DNA from: Corinectria fuckeliana
Lineage: Eukaryota > Ascomycota > Sordariomycetes > Hypocreales > Nectriaceae
NCBI GenBank assembly: GCA_019137255.1
Contig: WPDH01000237.1
Coordinates: 62,001 to 126,000, forward strand
DNA: 64,000 bases
Direction of reading: 5' to 3'
Both the position numbers and the translations under genes were made by a program. The stretch's first letter is position 1; each line of letters begins with the position of its first letter. Below are positions 1 to 10,754 of this stretch, piece after piece. The notes beneath the pieces were generated by a model. The model did no database searches. It was not told the origin of the DNA and saw only the letters and a program-made list of their open reading frames with translations.

Positions 1-616
1 GGCACATGTTGGCTTTTATCTTATTAACCGATGAGTTTGAGTTGATTTGTCTACAGTGGGCGGGAAAAGCCCCGGAGTATGGGTCTCGAAGTTTATTATA
101 GCTGTAGGTTGAGTGTGATTTAATGATGTGTGTTGTTGCTGTGGACGGACGTTTTCGGATTCGCAGCGAGGCCTAGGCAATGAATTAGCCATTCAAGGTC
201 GCACTTCATCCGTGGCGAGCTACAGAGGAATGTCTGCAAGTCATAGCAGCCAAAGAGAGAATCGAATAACTCTACTGCCAGATTGAACTCTGTGGTCTAT
301 TCGCCTTTACTTGTAAGTCTCCAAGCAGGACCAGAATATGGAGATCACTACAGCTAACAGCAATAGCCCGAGAACACGCTTAATGAACTGTATCTACTAC
401 CCAGGGTGATAGTCCACTGTCGAGCCAATGTTTAGGCTACTACTCTAGGACAGCGCTGTTAATATCTGCGTAGTTTTGCCTAAGTCATTTATTGAGATGG
501 ACGTGTCGAAAGAGGCCTAGCCGTCCTTGCGACCTTTCATGACTACTCACGTATCCCCATGCGGGATTTATCTACGCCTGCTCCACCCCGACCCAGCATC
601 AAGTCAAGCACAACAA
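1..616. other. Gene-free flank
   Basis: No open frame here has a recognisable protein signature and no repeat stands out. It is the upstream flank of the tRNA gene. Confidence 0.5.
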
Positions 617-688
617 GCCCCGTTGGCTCAGTGGTAAAGCGTATCACTAGTAATGATAAGATCACTGGTTCGATTCCAGTACGGGGCA
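617..688 (+). tRNA. tRNA-Thr (anticodon AGU)
   Basis: The 72 bases fold as a cloverleaf. The acceptor stem is GCCCCGT (617-623) with ACGGGGC (681-687) and discriminator A at 688. The D arm carries AGTGGTAA. The anticodon stem TATCA/TGATA encloses the loop CTAGTAA, whose anticodon is AGT. The variable loop has 5 nt, and the T stem ACTGG/CCAGT holds the loop TTCGATT, which matches the B-box. No intron is seen. The decoded residue is threonine (ACU, and ACC by inosine wobble). An overlapping 64-residue open frame at 559-753 is incidental. Confidence 0.95.
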
Positions 689-2698
689 AGCTCCAAGCCA
701 TGCATTGGTTTCTCTTTTTGTTCTTCGACTCTCTATCATTTCAAGCCTCTTAGCTGTGTATCCTAGGATGGGGGGGATTTTGGTACTAAGTTCCTGAGCG
801 AGTTGTCACCCTCAGCGCTGTTTTGTTCTACAGATCAGTGAATTGCCTGCTGTATGCTCAGGAGGTGCAAATAAGGGATACTGATATAACAGGCATACTT
901 TGGACGATGGTAAGGAAGGCCGTGTCTGCATATCAATCCTCGGGAGTAAACAGCACACCGATTCCGCAGTTTGTTTTTGAAATACTATAGGATACCATAA
1001 CAAAGGCTACGGTAATCTACAATAGACCCGAGAGAGCTGGAAATCTGGCAAAACGAGCACCTGATACAAGCAACAAGTCACTGACAACACGGACGCAGCG
1101 CTTGGACCCTTTCCCATGAGACTCCTCACTGGAAGGGGACATGTCACCGAGTGTAACGCTTTCAGATAGTGCCAAAAGACTGTAAATGCCGCCATGGAAG
1201 CCCGAAATGGGTGCTTGCAATGTTGGAGCAACCTCAGCGTGAGCGATCATGTACTTTGATAGGTGACAGAGGCTGTAATCGTGAGGCTGTGAATGCCTAG
1301 AGAGGTGCTTCATATTTATTTTTGCATGTATATGTCATTAATGAAGTCATGTCATAAAAGCCAACCCCTTCAAGATTTCAGCTTTGCTCTAGGGTAGTGT
1401 GAAGATATCAGCTCTGCTTAGACTCTCTAAAAGTGTTGCTAATTTCACTGTTGACGCTACGTCGAGGAGACCAATGCGGTCCAGTCCGTACGAATCCAGA
1501 CTCGGAGCCATCTTAGCTACTGTCGCACCCACTCCGGCGAATGAGTCTCGTGAGAGAAAACTCACGTACTAAAGGCCCGCTAAGCTCCCCGTAGTTCTCA
1601 TGGCTAACAACTAATCTCAGAGAAGATAAGAACGTAGCAGTATCAATTTATATTGCGCCTCCGCGATCTGATGCTCGACGACACTTGGCGGTCCACGATT
1701 CACATAAAGCCAGTTTGATACTGCTATTTTCAAAACTACTAGGCTTGCTAAAGGACAAAAAAAGGGGATATGGATGAGAAGAGAAATAAGGACTCAAACA
1801 AGTCCCCAGGAACAGGACAGCAGCTTGTCTCCCACGTCTCAATAAATGTGGCATAGCACACGAGCTCGTCGACGGTCGTAAATAGTGTGACACAAGCGGC
1901 CAAGAAGGGCCGAATATTCGAAGCCGTGACCAGCGAGCATCGACGCGATCAAGTCACACTGCCACCGAGAGAGGTCACATCCTCGTTGGCCAACAGGCGC
2001 AAGGGATAACTGCCGCTCATCTAGCTAAAATAACGAAGCCATCTACGGACATGCTCTCGGCGAGACTCCCCAGCATCTCCACATACCGGTACGTGCCTCC
2101 GCGACTTATCCACTCCAGGTGAAGCTCCTCGGCGTTACCTTGCTGGTGCGAGGAACTAAGACTCTTATTAGGCTCGTGGCTGTTCCTCCGGCGCGTCAAT
2201 CCCCGCTAGCTTATTCTATGGGTCGTTCCTGGAGGTCTCCCTGCGGTCTCGACCGATTATATATCGGTACAGCGGCGGGTAGCGTACGAGAAGGTTTGGC
2301 AATGTGCTTCAGGACTATGTCAAGGGGTACTTGGCACGCAGGCTAAGTATGGTAATATTCGTATAGCCTGGGGACGCCAGACCGACAACTCTCACCCCGC
2401 CGAGCTCGGATTCCACTTTATCTACATTATACTCCAGGATCTTCCTCCGCACCAAGTATAGCAGTGGAGACTAGAGAAGGCCGGGGATTCTGGGGATAGA
2501 CTACTCTTGAGGGTGGATGCGAGCACGGCACGGTGAACGTGACAATTCTGGGGAAAGGGAGAGGGGCGGAGTGATTAAATGAATATAAAGATCGGATACA
2601 CCACAGGCAAGTCTCAACTACTGGAACATCCTCATCACACGCCACAACAGTCAACAACCCTCTCCTCTCCCTCTACCATCCATCTTCCAACCTCTATA
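689..2698. other. Gene-poor stretch before the sugar transporter
   Basis: I see no supported gene in these 2 kb. Open frames are under 100 codons and lack family signatures. The last ~150 bases are CT-rich (around 2640-2698), as is common in fungal 5' leaders, and probably form the transporter's 5' untranslated region. Confidence 0.5.
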
Positions 2699-4081
2699 AT
2701 GGCTGGCCCCATTCCCACCGCTCCCCCTCAGCTAGCAGGCGGCTACCTAACCGGTCGAGCCCTCATCTTCCCTCTCTCCCTCGTCATCTCTCTCTTCTTC
2801 CTCTGGGGCTTCTCCTACGGCCTGCTCGATGTCCTCAACAAGCACTTCCAGACCGTTCTCGGCATCAGCCGCCTCGAGTCTACCGGGCTCCAGGTCATGT
2901 ACTTTGGCGGCGGCTATCTCCTCTTCTCCCCCATTGCCGCTGAAGTTCTCAAGCGCCGAGGCTACAAGCAGACCATGTTGATGGGCCTCAGCCTCTACTC
3001 CCTTGGGGCTATTCTCTTCTGGCCTGTCGCCAAGTCCGCCGATAGCAACAGCAACGGACGGGCTGTGTTTGGCGGCTTCTGCGCTTGCACGCTTGTCATT
3101 GCCTGTGGCCTCGCTACGCTCGAAACGGCTGCCAACTCGTACGCCATCGTCATCGGCAAGCCGGAGTCTGCTTCCGCGCGTCTACAGTTCTGCCAATCCT
3201 GGAACGGCGTTGCGTCCTTCATCGGCCCTCTGATCGCCTCCAAGTACTTCTTCGGGGGCGCCAACCAGAACAGCCTCACCAACGTCCAGTTCGTCTACCT
3301 CGCTGTCGCCTGCGCTGGTGCGGCCGTTGGCGTCCTATTCTTCTTCGCTCGTCTACCTGAGGTTTCCGAGGCGGTCCTAGAGGATGAAGCTCAGAGCCAT
3401 GTCGCTCAGGGATCCTTCTGGAAGCAGTACAACATGTGGTTTGCTTTCGGTGCCCAACTCTGCTACGTTGGTGCCCAGGTCACCATTGCCACCTTCTTCA
3501 TCAACTACGCCCACGAGAACGGAGGCATCTCTACCAGCAAGGCTAGCACCATGTTGAGTTACGCTCTCATCACCTTCACGGTTGGCCGCTTCGTTGCCAC
3601 TGGCCTGGCCATGGTCCTTCGCTCCGACTTCATCATGATAGTCTATACCCTCTGCGCCATTGCTCTCACAGCCTACGTCAGCGCTGGTCATGGCGCCGCC
3701 AGCGTCGGTGTGCTCATCGCCATCTTTTTCTTCGAAGCTCCCATGTATCCCACCATCTTCGCCATGGGTACCAAGAACCTTGGCCGCCACACTAGACGCG
3801 GCGCCGGTGTCCTTGTAATGGGTGTCTCGGGTGGTGCTATCTTCCCTCCTATCCAAGGCGCCATCGCCGACGCCAAGAGCACTCGCATCAGCTACCTCGT
3901 TCCCATGGTTGGCTTCATCTACGTCCTCGCTTATGTCTCTATTCACTGGGTCCGCAACGGCATGGGCATCCTGGTGCCCAAGGCAGCAGAGACTAGTACC
4001 TTTGTAACTTCCGACGAGAAAGAAAAGAATGAGGTTGTCCACGAGGAGTGTGAGAAGAAAAACGGTGATGAGTGGGCTTAG
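2699..4081 (+). CDS. MFS sugar transporter, FucP (L-fucose/glucose-galactose permease) type
   Basis: This is an intronless 460-residue membrane protein. The ATG at 2699 was chosen over an in-frame ATG at 2579, because the extra 40 residues are low-complexity while the family N-terminus begins shortly before the first membrane segment. TM1 is about residues 20-45 and contains LFFLWGFSYGLLDVLN, the FucP-family signature. It is followed by FGGGYLL in TM2, a central acidic loop (EAVLEDEAQ) and about 12 hydrophobic segments in all. The C-terminal tail is charged and cytosolic (K/E-rich). The family imports hexoses by proton symport at the plasma membrane. Its upstream region has no CCCCAC/GTGGGG site, so it probably lies outside the catabolic regulon that begins at 8 kb. 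The exact sugar cannot be told. Confidence 0.9.
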   Translation: MAGPIPTAPPQLAGGYLTGRALIFPLSLVISLFFLWGFSYGLLDVLNKHFQTVLGISRLESTGLQVMYFGGGYLLFSPIAAEVLKRRGYKQTMLMGLSLYSLGAILFWPVAKSADSNSNGRAVFGGFCACTLVIACGLATLETAANSYAIVIGKPESASARLQFCQSWNGVASFIGPLIASKYFFGGANQNSLTNVQFVYLAVACAGAAVGVLFFFARLPEVSEAVLEDEAQSHVAQGSFWKQYNMWFAFGAQLCYVGAQVTIATFFINYAHENGGISTSKASTMLSYALITFTVGRFVATGLAMVLRSDFIMIVYTLCAIALTAYVSAGHGAASVGVLIAIFFFEAPMYPTIFAMGTKNLGRHTRRGAGVLVMGVSGGAIFPPIQGAIADAKSTRISYLVPMVGFIYVLAYVSIHWVRNGMGILVPKAAETSTFVTSDEKEKNEVVHEECEKKNGDEWA

Positions 4082-7063
4082 AGGATTCAGCAAGTTGCAT
4101 ACACGGAAATGATATTGAGGCAATGTTAAACTTTACAGAGTGCAGATACGTATTGTTGGGTTACGAAGCAGCGGAGGTGATCCAGCTTATAACCTTATGA
4201 TTTACGATACCCTTTGGACGATTGATATCCCCGCGACGAAAGTTTGACGACGTATCAATATTTAACAGCTCTATGTAATGGTGCGTGAGGGAAAGCCTTC
4301 TATGTACTGTGTTTGAGATTAAGTTGTCTTGGAAGGATGCAAGTGATCAGCTCCCTCAATGCGTAGGCTATGAATATAGCATTGCCGGCACTTGATACAG
4401 TTCTATAGCCCATACAAAATTCCCGCATTGTACGGATCTGTACTCTGCCATCCCCCCCACCCCGAAATGCTCAAAGTGACCTGGACGCCTTGCTCTTCAC
4501 CGAGATGACGGGAAAGAGGGAAATGCCAGACACTAGCTTGCCCTGGTCGGGAGATTGGTTCTACCAGAGCATTCACGGAACGCTGTTCATGTCCAAGGTC
4601 GTCTTCTGGGACAGGTTTCTCGGATATTAGTTGCAACTCGTCATCAAAGAGACTTGAGACTCATAAACATGATTGTCTATCCTTTTGGCGACAAGACCAG
4701 GTTTGCCCTTCAACCAAAAGCACGAACAGGTATTAGATATTATCACCTGTCGTTCGAAAAAAAAAACGGGCGTTTCTAGAGATACTTCGACAACGAGACA
4801 TGAGAGTTGACGAGTTCACTGTGGGATCTAGCCACGACAGATAGACATGCGGCGCTGAATGCAGAAACGTCGTCTCGTACATGAAGGGCAAGGGCTTGAT
4901 TGAGATTCTATCGTACGTCAAGATCAGCACTTTTAGCCAGCTAATTTTCTATCTGGCCGGGGCTCACGTAGACGTGCCTATGCAGATGGCAGCAGTGGTG
5001 ACTTGGGCGACGACACTAAACTTGCGGGCAATCGAGAACGCTGGCGGTCTAGACGTGGAAGTCTCGGCGACCAAGCCCGAAATCTCGAGCAGTTTTCAGG
5101 CACAGCCGTCAACCGCGATCGACAAAATGCCGTTGTTGAGTAAGATCTGCGGCAAGTTGCGTGAAGAGCTTGAACTCAACAAGAGTCTGCCTAAACAGGT
5201 CGAGGAGTTCATATCCAAGCTCATAGAAGTGGCAAACATCCGAAAACAGTTGGCGATTGACTGAGTGGGTAACATAAATGCACCTTCCCTGGCGGCGATA
5301 TTTTTGACATGAAAGATCCTATCTTCAAGGAGAAGAGGGTGATCTCTTGGTTGGTTTGTCTTATCATCAGGGCAAGAAAATTCCGTTTTGTCTGGCATTA
5401 CTGGCGCGTTCGGCGTCGTCGTGCAGCGAATTACCTACTGGCTCAGGTGAGTATTGCCAGCGAGGATGCCGAGGATACCGGCTGTCATGGTCTGTAAGTC
5501 ACCGTCGATCTTGCAGAATGAATCCGTGGTAAGCTTGTGCCGCCCCAAGCCTCGTGCGGGTTGCTTCTGTAGGAATCTACTGTATGACATTAGCTAGGAT
5601 GACGATACAGCAGCTACATCCAGACCCTGTGAATTGGCACTCTTGATTATTACTATATATTCTTAATGGCATCTAGCCGCTCGTTTTAAGAATTTAATGT
5701 AGCTGTTATCAAATTAGTAAGCGCCCCTTGAGAACTGAGGCTGGTTTGTTGCTCAAGGGTAGATGATTGAGCTAGATGTCACGATTTGAGCTACGTCTGA
5801 TGCTGGCTTTCGCGAGATTGAAAGCTACTCTGGTGTACGCCTGGGGTCTCTTATTTCGACAAAGAGGAGGCTATCGGTGTCCTGGTGATTGAGCAAAATA
5901 TGGTCGACCAATAAAACTCTTCCATATAGCCACTACTACATCCTCACTAATAAGATTTCCGACATCCCTGAGCAATCAGCTAACCAACACGTTTTGGCCA
6001 GCCCCGTGGCAGAGACGGGAAAGCACTGCTCTGATACTCTAAGCATATTCTAACAAGCCTAAAGTCGTAGCTAAATCATTATTTATATCCGCCAATCAAC
6101 TCGCTGTATGAAAATGAGCTTACTTTCACTGAGTAAGAGTTGCATCTCCGGTAAGCCTTTCGCTATCCCAGTGTTGCTAGACCTGTGAACTTGCATGGCG
6201 TCCAGATTTCATCTAACAGCGTCCCTCTTGGATGCACAAACGTAGGATGCAGTCTAACTAATGATTCGCGGTGCTTCTTCTACGTAGCTCGGATTATGTC
6301 AAGCTTGCTTTACCCCTACTGGATGCGTCACCTTAGCTCTCTTGACGCCATCAGCGAAATTGGGATGCTCGAGGCTACAGGAACGCCATCATGTGTATCA
6401 CAAGCAAAGAAGCGGATTTTTCTTTGAGTTGTTTCCCACCAAATATGTTCGCTAATATGAAGCTGAATCGGTTGCATCAATAGCGTCAATAGTGCGATGG
6501 CACCATTTCATCTAAACAAGGTTGATTCAAAGCCTCACTCCGCGATCACCATGTCGATCCCTATTACCCGGTTGAAGCCAATCCCGAATAGAGTTGCGTT
6601 TTGACCTCAATCTGCTGCATGGTAGTCCAATGACAAGAATTAGTTCAACGACCCTTGTATTTGCGTCATTGTCAAAAGACGCTTAGTTTAACCTAGTCTG
6701 CATCCATCTCTCTGTGCCGTCTCTATACACCAATGCTTTCACACCGTTGCAGTGTGTAGTGGTTTTCGAGTTGAAGATCTTACTGCTTGTAGCTTCGCGC
6801 GCTATGAGCCCATCACGATCAGGAATCACGTCGCGACATCCGAGCCGACATACCGCAACCCAAAAGCACAGTTCACAGATTGGGATCATCAAGCCACCGC
6901 GAATGATGCGTATGACCAGAGACTATTGAAAATTGTGTGAGACAGAAGTAGAGACCAGAACTAATATAAAAGACCGAGTCTTCCCTCTGTGTCAATTCGT
7001 TGCTTACAACAAACAACATCATCTCTTAGCCTAAACTTCCAACCTCTCACACTCACCATCAAC
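4082..7063. other. Gene-poor stretch
   Basis: About 3 kb without a recognised gene, and partly AT-rich (5560-6930). A single CCCCAC occurs at 4455-4460 inside a C-run. The only open frame over 100 codons is listed separately at 4881. The last ~100 bases hold a TATA-like stretch (AATATAAAAG, 6963-6972) and a CT-rich leader in front of the secreted-protein gene. Confidence 0.45.
4881..5264 (+). CDS. Hypothetical 127-residue open frame, unrecognised
   Basis: This frame encodes 127 residues with one hydrophobic patch near residues 18-28 (QLIFYLAGAHV) and an amphipathic, charged C-terminal half rich in Leu/Glu/Lys (LREELELNKSLPKQVEEFISK) that could be helical. I do not recognise a family. No introns were modelled, and the codon pattern is not clearly fungal-coding. 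It could be a relic of a longer gene or a chance frame. Confidence 0.2.
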   Translation: MKGKGLIEILSYVKISTFSQLIFYLAGAHVDVPMQMAAVVTWATTLNLRAIENAGGLDVEVSATKPEISSSFQAQPSTAIDKMPLLSKICGKLREELELNKSLPKQVEEFISKLIEVANIRKQLAID

Positions 7064-7671
7064 ATGCGTTTCAACCCTGCGACCATTTTCCTCGCTGCCC
7101 TGGCAGGCACGGCCATCGCAGGCCACTCCCGTATGTCATCACACAATTGAACTTAATCACTCAAAAATGGAGGGGTTGACTGACAATACCGCCTTAAATA
7201 GACATCGAGGCTCGCGTGCCTGATACCGACGACCCTCTTTCTTTCCTCCTCTCTAACCTGAGCTACGCTCCGATCACCGACCTGTTGCACCAGGTTCTGG
7301 GTCCCCCGCTGGGAAAGGTACGACATTTCATTCTGTCTTGTAGCCGGGAGCTGCAATCAGCTTACTCCAGAGGAGAATTCTCTTCAAGAGACAAGCTTGG
7401 GCCTATCATGACTTATACTGACTGTCAATTTCGGAAAAAGATCGAGGATTCCCTTAACTTCACCTTGGGTCAGAAGCTCACTGATGCCATTACGGGTGGC
7501 GCGCCACTCAGCGTCGTGGTTGCCGTTGTTGAGGCGGTTGGGGAGCTTCTGGGCGGTGCTGATATCGGGATCGTCGACAAGAACTTGGCCACGAACAGCG
7601 ATGGCTATTTCGACTCTTTGGACACCGCTCTAGGCCTGACAAACATTGGGGAGGCAGCCAAGAACATCTGA
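7064..7671 (+). CDS. Small secreted protein, unknown function
   Basis: The start MRFNPATIFLAALAGTAIAG is a clear signal peptide, with predicted cleavage after AIA. Exon 1 is 7064-7130 with donor GTATGT, and exon 2 begins at 7202. A second intron is probable at 7318-7440 (GTACGA..AAAAAG, 123 nt). Because its length is a multiple of three with no stop, it could instead be retained. Spliced, the protein has 137 residues (178 if retained). The mature part has no cysteines in the spliced form and has Gly/Ala/Val-rich helical segments (DAITGGAPLSVVVAVVEAVG). I do not recognise a domain. It resembles effector- or hydrophobin-sized secreted proteins only in size and signal peptide. A TATA-like element lies about 100 bp upstream. 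Confidence 0.6.
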
Positions 7672-8036
7672 TAGCCTTATGCTGGTTCACTGATAGCGGC
7701 TGAACAAGACTGATTCCAGGGCGAATATCTGGTCACAGGTAGTGCTGTCTCTTACATTCAGGGATATGTCTGCATTGAACTTGATCTATACCTTAATACT
7801 ACCATGAAACCTCTAGATGCTTCTCCTGCTCCATGTATAGATGGGTTGCTATGTGAATAATGAACTGAATGTAACAGTCAATCAGACTGATCGCCATGTC
7901 TCTGCCCACTTTTCTCTATAGCGCGCGGAAAGGCCCGCCAAGGATTCAGATGAAGTCTCACACAATACCATGCGGGAAAAACCTGTCAAACAGTTCAACA
8001 TTCCCCTTCAACTGCATCCTCTCCCATTATAGCACT
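7672..8036. other. Intergenic, tail to tail
   Basis: This 365-bp stretch lies between the 3' ends of the secreted-protein gene and the carboxylesterase. I see nothing beyond likely 3' untranslated sequence. Confidence 0.4.
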
Positions 8037-9863
8037 TCACCCTGCAATAAAGTCGGTGAACACTTGCCTCAGCTTCCCCATCCCAGGACCTTTCTCTCCC
8101 TTGGCCAACTGGAAGATGAACGGACTCCGACCTGTCTTCTCCGGAGCTGGAGGCTCGACGTACTCTCTGCCTCCGTTGGCATACACACCAACACCGTGTG
8201 CACCACTGTTGAATGCTTTCCAAGGCGCTTGCCCATTGACGAACGAGATGACGTCCCGTCCGAAAGCTTCAGCACTAGCTTTCTGCATATTGTCTAGACT
8301 GTCGTTGTAGTTTTGGAAGAGGAAAGCAACATCGAGAATGTGGGAAGCGTGGCCCTTGAAGAGGCCATCCCATGGATTACGCTCGTTGAAAGCAAACACG
8401 AATGAGTCCCTGGGGAAGTTCGTAGACAGCTCGATGGCTGGCATAAAAAATGCGACGTCGCTGATAAAAGACAGGATCTTAAAGAATGCTTCATCATCAG
8501 TAAGCTTGCTGGCAGTCTCAGAAAGACCATAGTGGTCGAGAAGCGAGGCTAGGCTTTCTGGGTAGTCGAGTAGTGATTTAGCTGCGCTGGACCGGAATGC
8601 CGCGGCTATGCCGTCTTTACGAGCGAGGAGGCCGAAATAAGCCATGATGCTTGCCTACGACAAAAAAGTATAAGCAAGATCTTCAGGGACTGTGCAGTTT
8701 GTTGCACGATCATCCTGGATTGTATGTGCGTACGTCGAGTTGACAATCACCAATCATGATGCCTTCAATCCACTGCATGCCGGGCATCGCCGCTTGACCC
8801 TGTGCAAGCAAGTCGAATGTGACTTCGGTTGGGATGATGTCGCCATCTATCACCGGAAGCATCGGCAGGGTGGGTGGCAATGCAGTCCAGAACCTGTCCA
8901 CTGGCGCTTCCAGCAGCCCTTGAACTATTTCAGATGGAGGTTTGCTTTCCAACCCGAAAGAAGCTGTAACGGTGCTCGCAATATGGTCTGCTGCCTCGAT
9001 TGGCAATTCTCCTAGCAAAGGCGGGCAGCCACCAAGGCAGATGAGACGTTTAGCGAGTGGTTCCTTCGAGAACAACAAGTATCCAGTCGAGACTAGAGAG
9101 CGATTTAACATTTAGTAATAGTTCCAAGTGCATTTGAAGGCGCTGAGATGAATGTGGCAGGGTTCTTACCTCCGCCAGCACTCTCGCCCATGACGGTAAC
9201 ATTGTCGGGACTACCTCCGAAGCCTGCAATGTACCTTTTGATCCATCGAAGAGCCATTTGCTGATCTCTGAGCCCGTTGTTGGGCGTTTTACCTGCAGCT
9301 CGCAGCTCAGAACAGGTGAGAAATCCGGGAGCTCCAAGGCGATAGTTGATAGTAACTCCGATCATAGGCTTGCCTACGTCGGCAGATAGTCTTACTAGCC
9401 GGACGAAGTCATATTGCGGCCACCAGTTTGCACCTATTGAGAAACCGCCTCCGTGGATGAAAACCAGGACTGGGAGACTTTTCTTGTTGCCAATGCCATC
9501 CGCTGGACTTGGAACTGTGATGTTGAGCGAGAGTCCATCCGAGTCACTAACGCCAGGGAAGTCAGGCTTAGGCAGGGAGCGGTGAATGAAGCCGAACTCC
9601 ACATCAATTCCTCCTGGCGGGCTTATGACTTGAGGTCTGTACTCATGACACAGCGGTAGGTTGTTAGCTGGCATATTCGCCCAGTACCATCCAGCGACTT
9701 ACCCGTGTTTCGCTGCGTCGATACCGCCCCCGTCGTATTGAAAAAGCTCGGGAGCTGCGAACCTGTCTGTGACGGTTGCGTACTTGACGCCCAAGAATTG
9801 CGTGCATCTTTCCACTTCCTTGCAAGCAATTTTGCCTATGTCGGGATGAATGAACGATGCCAT
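8037..9863 (-). CDS. Type-B carboxylesterase/lipase (alpha/beta hydrolase)
   Basis: The start codon is at 9863-9861 (MASFIHPDIGK). Four exons are apparent. Intron 1 is about 9637-9702 and joins KHG to PQVISPPGG. Others lie near 9120-9170 (after the nucleophile region) and 8650-8740. The protein shows the oxyanion-hole motif HGGGFSIG, the catalytic-serine elbow GESAGG, and a C-terminal segment NPWDGLFKGHASHILDVAFLF that supplies the catalytic His. These are the hallmarks of the COesterase family. There is no signal peptide, so it is probably cytosolic. It would hydrolyse an ester or lactone of the cluster substrate. It is divergent from the MFS gene, and the shared promoter carries four GTGGGG/CCCCAC sites. 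A second, only distantly similar paralog lies at 27.3-29.1 kb. Confidence 0.88.
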
Positions 9864-10119
9864 TTGGAGTTAGTTTGTGGATAGATTGACGGACTATAGC
9901 GACAAGAGAGTAAACTATGAAGACTCCGAGACACGTCACCTCGTCTAAGGTGTCATTAAATGCATGTGTGCATTACTAAGCTGTTGCGGGCTCATTATCA
10001 GGTGGATGTATGCTGGGCTTCTATTTCAAATCATCAGGTAAGCAGCAGGGGCCGAATCTGATTTACTAAACTACCATTCGCTTGGTACCGCTGTATCCTC
10101 CGAGGGAACAGCAGTGATC

Positions 10120-10407
10120 GTGGGGACGGAGCGAAGTGATCCTGGTGTGGTCGATGTGGGGGGGACAGCTTGCAGTGATACTACCCCACACAACAATGGG
10201 TAACTCGGCTCATACTTAGACCGTATCTAACTACTAGTAGTTACTTGCTACATGTCTTGTGACGATAGTCCAAAGACCTAGCCCGCTATAGGCTTGGCGG
10301 CTTACTCTCCTCTGAATGTCAACGAAGCGTGGGCCAAAGTTGTAGCTCTAACAGACGCTCCTCGTGATCTAGAACAGACTGATAGCTAACCCCGGATTCG
10401 AGTGGGG
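10120..10407. promoter_or_regulatory. Four CCCCAC/GTGGGG sites in a divergent promoter
   Basis: GTGGGG lies at 10120-10125, 10156-10161 and 10402-10407, and CCCCAC at 10184-10189. They sit between the divergent carboxylesterase and MFS genes. The 10402 site reads TTCGAGTGGGGT, whose complement (ACCCCACTCGAA) matches the sites at 32274 and 39267. They are proposed operators of the cluster C2H2 factor. Confidence 0.65.
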
Positions 10408-10754
10408 TGCCCACTACGCTGGCTCATTCTACTGTGAAAAGAACATCTGGCGTGACATGACTGTGTAGTAAAAAGGTACATTTGAAGGGTTGGAAATCGA
10501 AACAGGATGACTATGAGTAGACTGCTCTCCAACTCCCAGCATTCTCCGTGTCTTACCCCACAATATCGACATTTCCCCAGACTTGGATCGCGAGACTAGC
10601 CGGATCAATAAACCACAATTTTGTGACTGTTCCAAAACGTATAAGACACATTGCTCTTCTTGACAGGGTTGGTTGTGCCCTGCATCTCCTTCGCCCAGCG
10701 TCGAGCAATCCTCACCACAAGTTCCACACTGCCGTCTTCGATACAAACGTCACC

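Noticed and set aside
3377..4123. A 248-codon frame antisense to the FucP-type transporter
   Set aside because: It is His/Asp/Gly-rich shadow sequence without family features.
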